A stretch of 10,767 nucleotides of DNA from DATCZS01 sp036525795 (GTDB lineage: Bacteria; Actinomycetota; Acidimicrobiia; Spongiisociales; ZC4RG35): contig DATCZS010000133.1 of assembly GCA_036525795.1 (NCBI GenBank), positions 1-10,767 on the forward strand, read 5' to 3'. Below are positions 1 through 7,605 of the stretch, in pieces. Under the pieces are notes generated by a model. That model saw nothing but the letters and a program-made list of their open reading frames with translations. It was not told the origin of the DNA and searched no databases. Positions within the stretch are counted from its first letter, which is position 1. The number at the start of each line of letters is the position of its first letter. A program made the translations under genes and the position numbers.

Positions 1-666
1 CCACCGGTACTGGCTGCGGACGGGATCGCGGGACCGTCGATAGCGAACGACGAAGTCCACGATGGCAGCGAGCAGGATCACATTCGGGAGGAACGCCGCC
101 AGTTCGGCGACCCCGCTCGGGACGACCGCCAGCGGCATCGGGCTGGGTATCCCACCGTCTATTTCAGGGGCGAGCGTGGTCCGGAAGGCGGTGAGGACGA
201 TGCACACCGCATCGAATCCGAGCACGCCCCGGGCAAGGCGGCGATGTCCGCGGGGGCGGGAGGATAGGCCGTCAGGGAAGACGAGGATCAGGGCGGTCCA
301 CACCGTCCAGAACACGGCGCTGACCGAGGTTCCGGTCAGCCACAGCCACCACCGTTCGACGGTGGAGAGTGCTGAGATCGACCACGTCTCAGGGCCGAAC
401 GAGAACAGGAAGCCGAACCCGAGGTTGACCATCAGCCACCCCACCGGGTGCCAGTCCGAGCGAAGCAGCACCACCACCCCCGGGACGAGGAAGAGGAGCG
501 ATCCGACCACCGGGAACCACCACAGCGATTCGCGGCCCAGGTTGAGCGCACCGAGCCGGTCGTTGAAGACCGAGAGCCAGGAGGCGAGCAGGGTGGCCGC
601 CAGGAATCCGGCAAGCAGCAGAGGCCTTCCCCTGTCCTTCCAGGTTGTGGCCGTCATCCGATCCAC
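1..666 (-). CDS. Probable sensor histidine kinase, N-terminal membrane region (partial)
   Basis: The minus strand is open from position 666 to the window edge, so only the first 222 codons are visible. I chose GTG at 666 because a GGAGGGG Shine-Dalgarno lies 8 bases upstream; the ATG at 657 is in frame but has no well-placed site. Counting from that ATG, hydrophobic segments lie at about residues 12-30, 45-66, 70-88, 103-128, 143-158 and 181-202. After the fourth comes VFPDGLSSRPRGHR, resembling the FPDGRLPSRRWR-type loop of actinobacterial NarL-type sensor kinases. The visible part ends RYRRSRDPVRSQYRW, resembling the basic linker that follows the last helix in those kinases. The dimerisation and ATPase domains would lie outside the window, so the kinase call is inferred from the membrane region alone. 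It could be another polytopic protein with the same sensor. It is divergent from the BTAD regulator. Confidence 0.62.
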   Translation of the reverse strand, partial: MDRMTATTWKDRGRPLLLAGFLAATLLASWLSVFNDRLGALNLGRESLWWFPVVGSLLFLVPGVVVLLRSDWHPVGWLMVNLGFGFLFSFGPETWSISALSTVERWWLWLTGTSVSAVFWTVWTALILVFPDGLSSRPRGHRRLARGVLGFDAVCIVLTAFRTTLAPEIDGGIPSPMPLAVVPSGVAELAAFLPNVILLAAIVDFVVRYRRSRDPVRSQYRW

Positions 667-1023
667 AGTGCCGTCCCCTCCGGTGCGATGGAAGCCAGAA
701 GGTGAAGAGTGGGACAGGCCAGGTGACGACGACATGCATGCGCAGCAGCTGTCGGCGTCATCGTCCCAGCCCGAATGAACCGACCCTTCTGGCCCGATGC
801 TGTGGTATCCATCACGCCGGTCATCGTCGCACTGCGCTCCAGCTATGTGCGGCGCCACTCGACGGGTGTATCGCCGCTCCATCACCGTTTCCCGTTGCCG
901 CATCGTGCCGGGCGATCGTGACGCCATCGTTACGGAGGCCGATCGTACGGGGGCGGCCGAGACGACGGTGTGCGTCGACGGCCGCGACCCCGAGGAAAGA
1001 CCTCTAGCGTTACGGATCGGACC
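667..1023. other. Divergent intergenic region between the kinase and the BTAD regulator
   Basis: This stretch of 357 bases has no convincing gene; open frames across it look like shadows without coherent codon use. It should hold promoters for both flanking genes, but I see no clear -35/-10 pair on either strand. A 9-base direct repeat, CGTTACGGA, occurs at 928-936 and 1008-1016, the second copy 8 bases before the ATG at 1024. A TANNNT hexamer (TAGCGT) sits at 1005-1010 and would give a very short leader for that gene. A purine-rich GAGGAAAG at about 992-999 is too far from the ATG to act as its ribosome-binding site. These are weak signals. Confidence 0.4.
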
Positions 1024-3831
1024 ATGGTCGCCGAACCGTCACGCCTCGAACTCAAGCTGGTCGGACCCGTCGATATCCAGGTCGACGGGCGGCCCCTGGC
1101 CGTCGACACCAAGAAGGCGGTGGCGCTCCTCGCCTACCTCGCCGTCTCCGGCCAGGAGCAGTCACGCGATCACCTCGCCGACCTGCTGTGGCCGGAGACA
1201 GATCCGGAGCGGGCTCGGGCCACGCTGCGGCGGACGCTCTCGGCGCTGCGGTCCGGTCTCGGGGAGCGCTGGGTCGAGGCCGATCGGTCCAGCGTGCGGT
1301 TCAAGCCCGACGACGACACCTTCGTGGACGTCGACCAGCTGCTCCATGCGGCGGCAGAGACCCACGACCACGGCCTCGACCGGGTGTGTCCCCGTTGCAT
1401 CGATGTGCTCTCCCCGGCCGCAGCGATGCTGCGGGGGGAGTTCATGGAGGGGTTCGCGCTGCGCGGCTGTCCCGCCTTTGACGACTGGATGCGGGCCGAG
1501 GCCGAGCATCTCCGCCGCCGGGTCTCGCTGGTCCTGGAACGACTGTCGACTGCGTTCGCTTCTCAAGGCCGCTATCCGGAGGCCATCCAGGCGACGGGAC
1601 GCTGGCTGGCGGTCGATCCGCTGCTCGAGAAAGCCCACCGATCGATGATGCTGCTCCACGCCTGGTCGGGGGACCGATCCGGGGCAGTCGATTCCTATCG
1701 CGCATGCGTCGCCGTGCTCGACCGCGAACTCGGAGTCGAGCCGCTCGAGGAGACCACCGAACTGTACGAGGCCATCCTGGAAGAGGATCTGCCGCGGGCA
1801 CCCGCCCCGGTACGGCGACTCACGGCGGTGGAGGCCCCCGCCCCGGCACCGGTCGGATATCCCTTCGTCGGGAGGTCGGAGCACCTCGAGCGGCTGCGAG
1901 GAGTGATCACGGCCGGACACGGCCTCGCCATCGTGGAAGGGGAGGTGGGTGCCGGAAAGACCCGGCTGATCGACGAGCTGGTCGGCGAGCTTCGGTCGGC
2001 GGGCCGGGTGGTGCTCGTCGCCGAGGCTCATCGGACCGAGGCAACGGTCGCCTACGGCCCGATCCAGTCCCTGCTGCGAGCCGGTCTCGAGGAACCAGGA
2101 ACGAGAGACCGGCTGTTGGGGGTCTCCCCTTCGGTCGCCCGTGAGGTGGCCCGACTGGTGCCCGAGCTGGGTGAACCGGCAGCGGTGGATCCGGCCGATA
2201 TTGCGGCGCGGGCTCGGTTTCTCGATGCGGTCTCGGTGGCGATCGGCGCGATGGGCGAGCCGGCGGTGCTGTGCGTCGACAACCTGCACTGGCTCGACAG
2301 CGCCTCGTTGGAGCTGGTGGGGTACCTGGCGCGCAGGCTGCAGCGACTGGGGGTGGTTCTCGTGCTCTCCCGGCGCCCGGAGGACACCCCGATCGACCAT
2401 CCCGTCTCGGTGCTCATCGAGGATCTGGCTGCAGCCGCCACGGTCGTTCGGCTCGACCGGCTCGAACCGGATGCGGTGGCCGAACTGGTTGCGGCCTCCG
2501 GCGTGGCCGGCGTCGATCCGGCCGGAGTGTTCGAGCGCACCAAAGGCCTCCCATTCTTCGTGGTCGAGTACCTCGACGCTGCTCGACTCGGCCGAACCGA
2601 ACTGCCGGCCGCGGTCCGGCGTCTGGTGTTGAGCCGTCTCACCGGTATCGGAGCGCTGGGCGGTCAGTTGATCACGACCGCGGCGGTCATCGGGCCGACA
2701 GCAGAGGCCGAGATGATTCGAAGCGTGTCGGGACGAGACGAGGATGAGGTGGTCGGGGGCCTGGACGATCTCATGCGTCGCTCCCTCCTCAAGGAACGGG
2801 AAGACGGATCGCTCGAATTCGTCCATGACCAGTTGCGTGAGGTTGCCTACGAGGAGGCGAGCCATGCGAGGCGAAGGCTGTTGCACAGGCGGGCGGCCGA
2901 GCACCTGATGTCCCGTTCCGGCGCCGAGTCGGACCTGAGGGCGGTGTCCGCCGCCTCGGGACATCATCTGGCGGCGGGAAACGACGCCGAGGCGGCCCGG
3001 CTGTCGGTGGTGGCCGCCAGGCTCGCCAGCGAGGTGTTTGCCTTCGAGGAGGCGATCGACCACTACGAGAACGCCCTCGCCCTCGGCACCCCCGATCGAG
3101 GGGCGGTGCTCCGTGAAACCGGCGCCCTGCACATGCTGAGGGGGGAGTACGGCGTGGCACTGGCCAACTACGAGACGGCTCGAGCACTGATGACCGGCCT
3201 CGAGGTCAGGCGGGATTCGGCCATGGTGGCACACGCCATCGGCGAGGTGTATCGCCGGCTCCGGCGGTGGGATCTGGCGGCGGCTTCGTTCGAGGAGGCG
3301 CATACCGAGCTTGGCGGGGATCCCACCCTGGGACCGGCGGTGGCGGCCGACTGGGCGTTTGTCGAACACAACCGGGGACACGAAGCCCGGGCGCAAGAAC
3401 TCGTCCGTCATGCGCTGGAGGGCGCAGCGGCATCGAGCGATCCGGCGGTGATGGCGCATGTGCACAACCTGGCGGGTCTGCTGTGTGGCGAGACGGGTCA
3501 GAAGATCGCGCATCTCGAGGAGGCGCTGAGTCACGCCGTCGAACCGTCTGTGCGGGCCGCCATCTTGAACAATCAGGCCCTGGCGCTCGCCTCGTCTGGC
3601 GACCTCTCGGGCGCCATCGTCAATGGACGACGAGCGCTCGAAGCGGCGATGACGGCGGGGGACCGTCACCGGACGGCTGCCCTCCACGACAACCTGGCCG
3701 ACTCCCTGCACCGGGCGGGGGAGGAGGAGGCGGCGATGGAAGAGTTGAAGCGGGCGGTGACGCTGTTCGCCGAGGTGGGATTGGAGCCCGGTGAACTCGT
3801 GCCGGAGGTGTGGTTCCTCAAGGAGTGGTGA
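1024..3831 (+). CDS. BTAD/AAA ATPase/TPR transcriptional activator (SARP-like)
   Basis: This 935-residue protein is probably a cytoplasmic ATP-dependent transcriptional activator. Residues 8-100 form an OmpR/SARP-type winged helix. Residues about 102-258 are the bacterial transcriptional activator domain, closing with ELGVEPLEETTELYEAIL, its usual end. A STAND/AAA_16-type NTPase follows from about 280, with Walker A GEVGAGKT (306-313, Lys312) and Walker B AVLCVDNLHWLD (Asp419). From about 640 to the end, alanine-rich repeated helices look like TPRs, as in MalT- and AfsR-type regulators. There is no C-terminal LuxR helix-turn-helix, so DNA binding must use the N-terminal winged helix. A CPRC motif (Cys122, Cys125) preceded by His114 and His116 lies between winged helix and BTAD. 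The start is the ATG at 1024, 18 codons inside the longest frame, because VAEPSRLELKLVGPV begins a normal winged helix; no strong Shine-Dalgarno supports it. Family assignment is firm; target genes and ligand are unknown. Confidence 0.9.
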   Translation: MVAEPSRLELKLVGPVDIQVDGRPLAVDTKKAVALLAYLAVSGQEQSRDHLADLLWPETDPERARATLRRTLSALRSGLGERWVEADRSSVRFKPDDDTFVDVDQLLHAAAETHDHGLDRVCPRCIDVLSPAAAMLRGEFMEGFALRGCPAFDDWMRAEAEHLRRRVSLVLERLSTAFASQGRYPEAIQATGRWLAVDPLLEKAHRSMMLLHAWSGDRSGAVDSYRACVAVLDRELGVEPLEETTELYEAILEEDLPRAPAPVRRLTAVEAPAPAPVGYPFVGRSEHLERLRGVITAGHGLAIVEGEVGAGKTRLIDELVGELRSAGRVVLVAEAHRTEATVAYGPIQSLLRAGLEEPGTRDRLLGVSPSVAREVARLVPELGEPAAVDPADIAARARFLDAVSVAIGAMGEPAVLCVDNLHWLDSASLELVGYLARRLQRLGVVLVLSRRPEDTPIDHPVSVLIEDLAAAATVVRLDRLEPDAVAELVAASGVAGVDPAGVFERTKGLPFFVVEYLDAARLGRTELPAAVRRLVLSRLTGIGALGGQLITTAAVIGPTAEAEMIRSVSGRDEDEVVGGLDDLMRRSLLKEREDGSLEFVHDQLREVAYEEASHARRRLLHRRAAEHLMSRSGAESDLRAVSAASGHHLAAGNDAEAARLSVVAARLASEVFAFEEAIDHYENALALGTPDRGAVLRETGALHMLRGEYGVALANYETARALMTGLEVRRDSAMVAHAIGEVYRRLRRWDLAAASFEEAHTELGGDPTLGPAVAADWAFVEHNRGHEARAQELVRHALEGAAASSDPAVMAHVHNLAGLLCGETGQKIAHLEEALSHAVEPSVRAAILNNQALALASSGDLSGAIVNGRRALEAAMTAGDRHRTAALHDNLADSLHRAGEEEAAMEELKRAVTLFAEVGLEPGELVPEVWFLKEW

Positions 3832-3985
3832 GTCGACTACTCCTCCTCTCACACACGCATCCGAATCCTGCGCCGAGGGCGTGCCCGGGCGGGAGCGACC
3901 GGTCGATGAGTCCCTGGTATCGAATGGGGTTTCGGCCCGGCCAAGGACGGATCTTCCGGCCCTGGCGGACGAACCGGCCGCTTCG

Positions 3986-3991
3986 TACCCT
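3986..3991 (+). promoter_or_regulatory. Candidate leaderless -10 hexamer for the small HTH gene
   Basis: TACCCT fits the TANNNT -10 pattern and ends 7 bases before the ATG at 3999, so transcription would start at or one base before the A of the ATG. The ATG has no Shine-Dalgarno upstream, which fits a leaderless transcript. No convincing -35 is visible. The start codon is the centre of an 8-base palindrome, GTCATGAC (3996-4003). Confidence 0.35.
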
Positions 3992-3998
3992 TCCGGTC

Positions 3999-4241
3999 AT
4001 GACGAGTTCGGCTCGCACCCTCCTCGAAGTCGCCGGTGTCACCGTGCATGATGTGGCTGCTGCCGCCGGATGTCCCGCGGCCCTGGTCGAGGCTCAGCTC
4101 GCCGGTGTTCGCCCGCTCGACGACGAGGTGCTCGACGCCATCAGGGCGCTGTGCGGATCGCATGTCGCCGAGGAGATCACAGCCCTCGTCGCCCGGGAAC
4201 GGCTCGTCCAGCTCGACGAGATCCAGCACGGCCGCCTCTGA
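3999..4241 (+). CDS. Small helix-turn-helix-like protein, 80 aa
   Basis: This is an 80-residue protein with no family I can name with certainty. Residues about 14-52 (VTVHDVAAAAGCPAALVEAQ onward to AIRALCG) follow the spacing of an XRE/LacI-like helix-turn-helix: a first recognition pair DVAAAAG / PAALVEAQL, a short loop, and a following helix ending AIRAL. The remainder, EEITALVARERLVQLDEI, is predicted helical and could dimerise. Codon third positions are strongly GC-rich from the ATG at 3999, while the open frame upstream of it (back to about 3810) has poor codon use, so I place the start at 3999. The gene lies 167 bases after the BTAD regulator and 41 bases before a mini-ORF and the SDR/LLM operon. 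A role as a local DNA-binding regulator is inference from fold resemblance and position. Confidence 0.55.
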   Translation: MTSSARTLLEVAGVTVHDVAAAAGCPAALVEAQLAGVRPLDDEVLDAIRALCGSHVAEEITALVARERLVQLDEIQHGRL

Positions 4242-4247
4242 GCTCGA

Positions 4248-4291
4248 GTACCGGTACCGCACCGGCCGGGTAGGTTGACGGCATGGTCAAC
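4248..4291 (+). promoter_or_regulatory. Promoter with two dyads ahead of the SDR/LLM operon
   Basis: A TANNNT hexamer, TAGGTT, lies at 4271-4276 and predicts transcription starting at 4283, exactly at an ATG. Two perfect inverted repeats flank or cover it: GTACCGGTAC at 4248-4257, near the -35 position, and GTTGAC-N6-GTCAAC at 4274-4291, overlapping the -10 and the start point. This layout is what an operator for a dimeric repressor would look like. No good -35 hexamer is seen at 17-base spacing. The small HTH-like protein encoded immediately upstream is a natural candidate to bind here, but nothing in the sequence proves that. Confidence 0.42.
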
Positions 4292-4327
4292 TGTCACGGC
4301 GACGTGCCTCTGGTGGGCATCCGATGA
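4283..4327 (+). CDS. Possible 14-codon leader ORF overlapping the SDR start
   Basis: ATG at 4283 opens a short frame encoding MVNCHGDVPLVGIR and stopping at TGA 4325-4327. That stop overlaps the ATG of the SDR gene (4324-4326) as ATGA, the classic arrangement for translational coupling. The ATG coincides with the transcription start predicted from TAGGTT at 4271-4276, so it would be read as a leaderless message. The peptide matches no family I know and may matter only for its translation. Against it: 14 codons is short enough to arise by chance, and GGTGGG about 6 bases before the SDR ATG could serve as a weak independent ribosome-binding site. Confidence 0.33.
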   Translation: MVNCHGDVPLVGIR

Positions 4328-5781
4328 ACATCGTGGTCTTTGGTGCGAGCGGATACGTCGGGGGGCGCCTGATCCCGGTCCTGCTCGAACAGGGTCACCG
4401 CGTCAGGGCGGTGACGAGAAGCCCTGCATCGATCGCTGACCACCGGTGGATTGCCCAGGTCGAGGTCACCCGGGCGGACCTGCTCGACGAGGCATCCGTG
4501 AAGACGGCGCTGGACGGGATGGATGCTGCCTACTACCTGGTCCACTCCATGGAACGGGCGGACTTCGAGGAGGCCGACCGGAGGGCGGCCCAGGTCTTCT
4601 CCCGGTGTGCCGCCGAAGCCCACGTGCAGCGCATCATGTACCTCGGTGGCCTGGGGCGGGGCGACCTCTCCCCCCACCTGGCGAGCCGCCAGGAGGTGGG
4701 TCGGATCCTCGCGTCCGGACCGGTCCCCGTGACCGAATTCCGGGCGGCGGTCATCATCGGGTCGGGCTCTTTGTCCTTCGAGATGACGCGGTATCTCACC
4801 GAGGTGCTGCCGGTGATGGTTGCTCCCAAGTGGGTGGCCACTCGCTGCCAGCCGATCGCAATCCGCGACGTACTGAGCTATCTGGCCGGGGCCCTGAGTC
4901 ATCCCGAGACGGCGGGGCGGGTGATCGAGATCGGAGGCCAAGATGTCCTCACGTACGCGGAGATGATGCAGCGCTACGCCCGCGTTGCGGGCCTCCGCCG
5001 GCGTGTCATCGTGCGGGTGCCGCTGCTGTCGCTCGGGTTGTCTGCCCGCTGGATCGGACTCGTCACCCCCCTGTCCTACAAGGTGGCGGCGCACCTGATC
5101 GACAGCCTGCGACATGAAGTGGTGGTGACAGACGACAGTGCCGACCTCATTCCGGTTGAGCCGGCCGGATACGACGAGGCCGTCATGCGGGCGTTGGAGC
5201 GGACCCGCGGTGACGATGTCCCCACCCGTTGGGGGCGCGGTTCGTGGAGTCCCGCCGAGCCCCTCCCTTCGGATCCCGAACACGCACTGGGCACGCTGTT
5301 TCGCGATCGGAGGGTGGTCGATTCGAAGGCCGGCGCCGAGGATGTGGCGTGGGCGTTCATGCGAATCGGAGGAACCACCGGGTATTACTCGGCAGACTGG
5401 GCGTGGCGGATCCGGGGGATGATCGACACGATCTTCGGGGGCGCCGGACTTCGCAGGGGTCGACGGCACCCACAACATGTTGCTGTGGGTGAACCGCTCG
5501 ACTTCTGGCGCGTGGTGGGCGTGGAGCCCGGGCGATCTCTGGATTTGAAGGCCGAGATGCGCGTGCCAGGGGAGGCGTGGCTGACATGGCACGTCGAGGC
5601 CCTGGAGGGAGGGGGGAGCAGGCTCACCCAGGTCGCATGGTTCGTTCCGCGCGGGCTGTTTGGGCGCCTGTACTGGTATGTCCTGGTTCCGTTTCATGCA
5701 CTGGTGTTTCCGAGGATGGCGCGCGGCGTGGTGGCGGCGGCAGAACACCGGGCGGATCCGGACACTCGGGCCGGCCGATGA
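4324..5781 (+). CDS. NAD(P)-binding SDR-family protein with C-terminal DUF2867
   Basis: This 485-residue protein begins with an atypical/extended SDR (NmrA-like) Rossmann domain. The strand-turn motif VVFGASGYVGG at residues 4-14 has the three spaced glycines that bind NAD(P), an acidic Asp52 follows the third strand region, and AYYLVHSM (69-76) is typical of this group. The usual SDR Tyr-x3-Lys catalytic pair is not evident, as expected for atypical members. From about residue 325 (FRDRRVVDSKAGAEDVAW) to 475, a DUF2867 domain is recognisable, including GGTTGYYSADWAWRIRG and the TWHVEALEGG...QVAWFVPRGLFGRLYWY region with its aromatic, possibly membrane-touching helix. This fusion is a known architecture. 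Substrate is unknown. The ATG at 4324 is the only start in frame after a stop at 4276-4278. The LLM oxidoreductase gene follows 22 bases after the stop, implying an operon. Confidence 0.88.
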   Translation: MNIVVFGASGYVGGRLIPVLLEQGHRVRAVTRSPASIADHRWIAQVEVTRADLLDEASVKTALDGMDAAYYLVHSMERADFEEADRRAAQVFSRCAAEAHVQRIMYLGGLGRGDLSPHLASRQEVGRILASGPVPVTEFRAAVIIGSGSLSFEMTRYLTEVLPVMVAPKWVATRCQPIAIRDVLSYLAGALSHPETAGRVIEIGGQDVLTYAEMMQRYARVAGLRRRVIVRVPLLSLGLSARWIGLVTPLSYKVAAHLIDSLRHEVVVTDDSADLIPVEPAGYDEAVMRALERTRGDDVPTRWGRGSWSPAEPLPSDPEHALGTLFRDRRVVDSKAGAEDVAWAFMRIGGTTGYYSADWAWRIRGMIDTIFGGAGLRRGRRHPQHVAVGEPLDFWRVVGVEPGRSLDLKAEMRVPGEAWLTWHVEALEGGGSRLTQVAWFVPRGLFGRLYWYVLVPFHALVFPRMARGVVAAAEHRADPDTRAGR

Positions 5782-5803
5782 CGCAGTGACGAAGAGGAGC
5801 GAG

Positions 5804-6841
5804 ATGGAACTGGGGATCACCACGTTTGCCGAGACGATCCCGGATCCAGACACCGGAGATGTGGTCGGACACGGGGAACGGCTGCGGCAGGTGGTGACCG
5901 AGATCGAAACCGCCGAGCAGGCGGGACTCGACGTCTACGGGGTGGGCGAACATCACCGCCCCGATTTCGCCGCATCGGCACCGGCCGTCGTGCTGGCCGC
6001 GGCCGCGGGACGAACCTCGAAGATCACGCTGACCCCGGCGGTGACGGTCCTGTCCTCCGACGACCCGGTGCGGGTCTACCAGCAGTTCGCCACCCTCGAT
6101 CTTCTCTCCGATGGCCGCGCCGAACTGCTGGTCGGCCGCGGCTCGTTCATCGAGTCGTTTCCACTGTTCGGGTATTCCCTGAACGACTACGAGGGCCTGT
6201 TCGAGGAGAAGCTCGACTTGCTGCTCCAAATCAGGGACCACGAACAGGTCACCTGGTCTGGCCGGTTTCGGGCTCCGCTCGATCGCCAGCGGGTGTATCC
6301 ACGGTCGGAGGGGAGGCCGCTCCCCATCTGGGTGGGCGTCGGAGGCAGCCCCCAGTCGATCGTGCGGGCCGGAACCAGGGGCCTTCCGGTGGCGCTCGCC
6401 ATCATCGGGGGGAGCCCGGACCGTTTCGCGGTGCTGGCCGACCTCCATCGCCGCACGCTGGAGCAGTCCGGGTTCGATCCTGCCGGTGCGCCGCTGGCCG
6501 TCCACGCCCACGGCTACGTGGCCGAGACAGACGACCAGGCTGCAGAAGAGTTCTTCCCGTCCTACGCAACCGCAATGAGCAACCTCGGCAGGGAGCGGGG
6601 ATGGCCGCCGATGAGTCGCATCCAGTTCGAGGCGATGCGAGCCCCCGGCGGATCCCTGGTCGTGGGCTCACCGAACACCGTCGCCTCCAAGATCCTTCGC
6701 TGGAGGGAGGTCCTCGGGATCCAGCGGTTCATGTTGCACGTCAGCGTGGGCACCCTGCCCCACGAGCGCGTGATGCGCTCGATCGAACTGCTGGGGACGG
6801 CGGTGGCGCCGCTGGTGCGCGACGAGGTGCCCGCCCGCTGA
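5804..6841 (+). CDS. LLM-class flavin-dependent oxidoreductase
   Basis: This 345-residue protein belongs to the luciferase-like monooxygenase superfamily, TIM-barrel enzymes that use FMNH2 or coenzyme F420. Evidence includes GLDVYGVGEHHRPDF (41-55) with the family His pair, the strand-loop SKITLTPAVTVLSSDDPVRVYQQFATLDLLSDGRAELLVGRGSF region (72-114) and PLPIWVGVGGSPQS (173-184). The opening MELGITTFAETIPDPDTG and SFIESFPLFGY (114-124) resemble the subgroup of probable oxidoreductases related to Agrobacterium Atu2307 (TIGR03858-like), from memory. Length is normal and nothing is missing. The ATG at 5804 is preceded by GAGGAG (5794-5799) at 4 bases. It is the second gene of a probable operon with the SDR/DUF2867 gene and ends facing the DoxX gene. 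Cofactor choice between FMN and F420 and the substrate cannot be read from the sequence. Confidence 0.92.
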   Translation: MELGITTFAETIPDPDTGDVVGHGERLRQVVTEIETAEQAGLDVYGVGEHHRPDFAASAPAVVLAAAAGRTSKITLTPAVTVLSSDDPVRVYQQFATLDLLSDGRAELLVGRGSFIESFPLFGYSLNDYEGLFEEKLDLLLQIRDHEQVTWSGRFRAPLDRQRVYPRSEGRPLPIWVGVGGSPQSIVRAGTRGLPVALAIIGGSPDRFAVLADLHRRTLEQSGFDPAGAPLAVHAHGYVAETDDQAAEEFFPSYATAMSNLGRERGWPPMSRIQFEAMRAPGGSLVVGSPNTVASKILRWREVLGIQRFMLHVSVGTLPHERVMRSIELLGTAVAPLVRDEVPAR

Positions 6842-6850
6842 GCGGCATGG

Positions 6851-6866
6851 CGGGGAGCTGTCCCCG
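6851..6866. terminator. Weak hairpin between convergent LLM and DoxX genes
   Basis: CGGGGA-GCTG-TCCCCG gives a 6-bp stem with a 4-base loop, 9 bases after the LLM stop. There is no T-tract on either side, so an intrinsic terminator is only a possibility. A second imperfect GC-rich stem (CCCG-N5-CGGG, 6921-6933) lies further on in the same 204-base convergent gap, which otherwise shows nothing. Confidence 0.25.
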
Positions 6867-7045
6867 GCCGACCTCACTGCGACGAGACCCCCCGACCCGC
6901 GCCTGGTGGTCGTCCACCGTCCCGGTCGACGGGTGGCCGCCGCCCACACCGCGACGTTCGTCTGGCCCCGCCCTCGACGCCGGATGCGCCGACCCGGCGT
7001 CCGCCGGTGCTCACCCGGCCCGGTGCGGATCTCCGAGTCCGACGG

Positions 7046-7552
7046 TCACGTTCGCTCTCCCCCCGGGGGCCGCCAGAACACGGCGAGCTGGACGACACCG
7101 GCCGCCACACCGGTGAGGCCGACACCCAGGCCGGCCCACCCTGCCGGCATCGCGGCGAACCCGAGCGCATTGTCGAGCGACCACGATCCGGGGCCGAGGG
7201 TGGCGAGCGCCAGGGCGGCCACCGCCAGCGTCGCCACGTACTCCCACCCTTCATCGGGTCGGGCGAAGACGAAGAACCCGGCGAAACGATGGATCGACCC
7301 GAATGCCACCGTCATGGTGGCCACGAGGCCTGCGGCGGCGAACGGGGTTGCCAGGCCGAATACGAGACCCAGTCCGATGATGATCTCCCCGAGTGCAGAA
7401 GCCTGAGCATTCAACCGTGCCTGGTTGAAGCCCTTGGAGGCGAACCACGAAGCCGTCCCGTCGATGCTGCGGGTGTGATTGATCCCGTGGGCGACCATGA
7501 CCACTCCAAGCCACGACCGGAGCACCAGGAGAGCGAGATCCGGACTGTTCAC
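7046..7552 (-). CDS. DoxX-family integral membrane protein
   Basis: This 168-residue membrane protein has hydrophobic helices at about residues 5-25, 50-70, 72-90, 104-122 and 137-160. The first helix and loop, LRSWLGVVMVAHGINH (11-26), then a short amphipathic stretch with ASWFASKGF and LGEIIIGLGLVFGLATPFAA (55-74), are characteristic of the DoxX/DoxD-like family. The GFFVFARPDEGWEY segment (92-105) before the next helix is also usual. Family members are linked to quinone or thiosulfate redox and to superoxide-detoxifying complexes in some species, but most are uncharacterised and no partner is obvious here. The start is GTG at 7552, with a purine-rich GGAAAGG upstream at about 8 bases. The gene diverges from the MFS transporter, leaving a gap of about 200 bases. 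Confidence 0.88.
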   Translation of the reverse strand: MNSPDLALLVLRSWLGVVMVAHGINHTRSIDGTASWFASKGFNQARLNAQASALGEIIIGLGLVFGLATPFAAAGLVATMTVAFGSIHRFAGFFVFARPDEGWEYVATLAVAALALATLGPGSWSLDNALGFAAMPAGWAGLGVGLTGVAAGVVQLAVFWRPPGGERT

Positions 7553-7605
7553 GTGGGCCTGCCTTTCCGTGCGTCGGTGAGGGAGACGCCGGGCGGTCGG
7601 CGATC

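Noticed and set aside
62..778. 238-codon plus-strand frame over the kinase region
   Set aside because: Its product is Ser/Arg/Pro-rich without motifs, whereas the minus strand encodes a coherent polytopic membrane protein with a Shine-Dalgarno.
1162..3852. 896-codon open frame on the minus strand opposite the BTAD regulator
   Set aside because: Long antisense frames are common in high-GC genes; its translation is low in complexity and matches no family, while the plus strand has clear domains.
3810..3998. Upstream extension of the small HTH-like gene
   Set aside because: Codon third positions lose their GC bias upstream of 3999 and the extra residues look random.
5467..5491. CACCCACA-N9-TGTGGGTG inverted repeat with an inner CAACATGTTG palindrome inside the SDR gene
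   Set aside because: It lies in conserved coding sequence, and an 8-bp dyad with a short spacer is expected about once in a window of this size by chance.
4294..5853. 519-codon minus-strand open frame opposite the SDR gene
   Set aside because: Antisense shadow; the plus strand shows a Rossmann motif and DUF2867 throughout.
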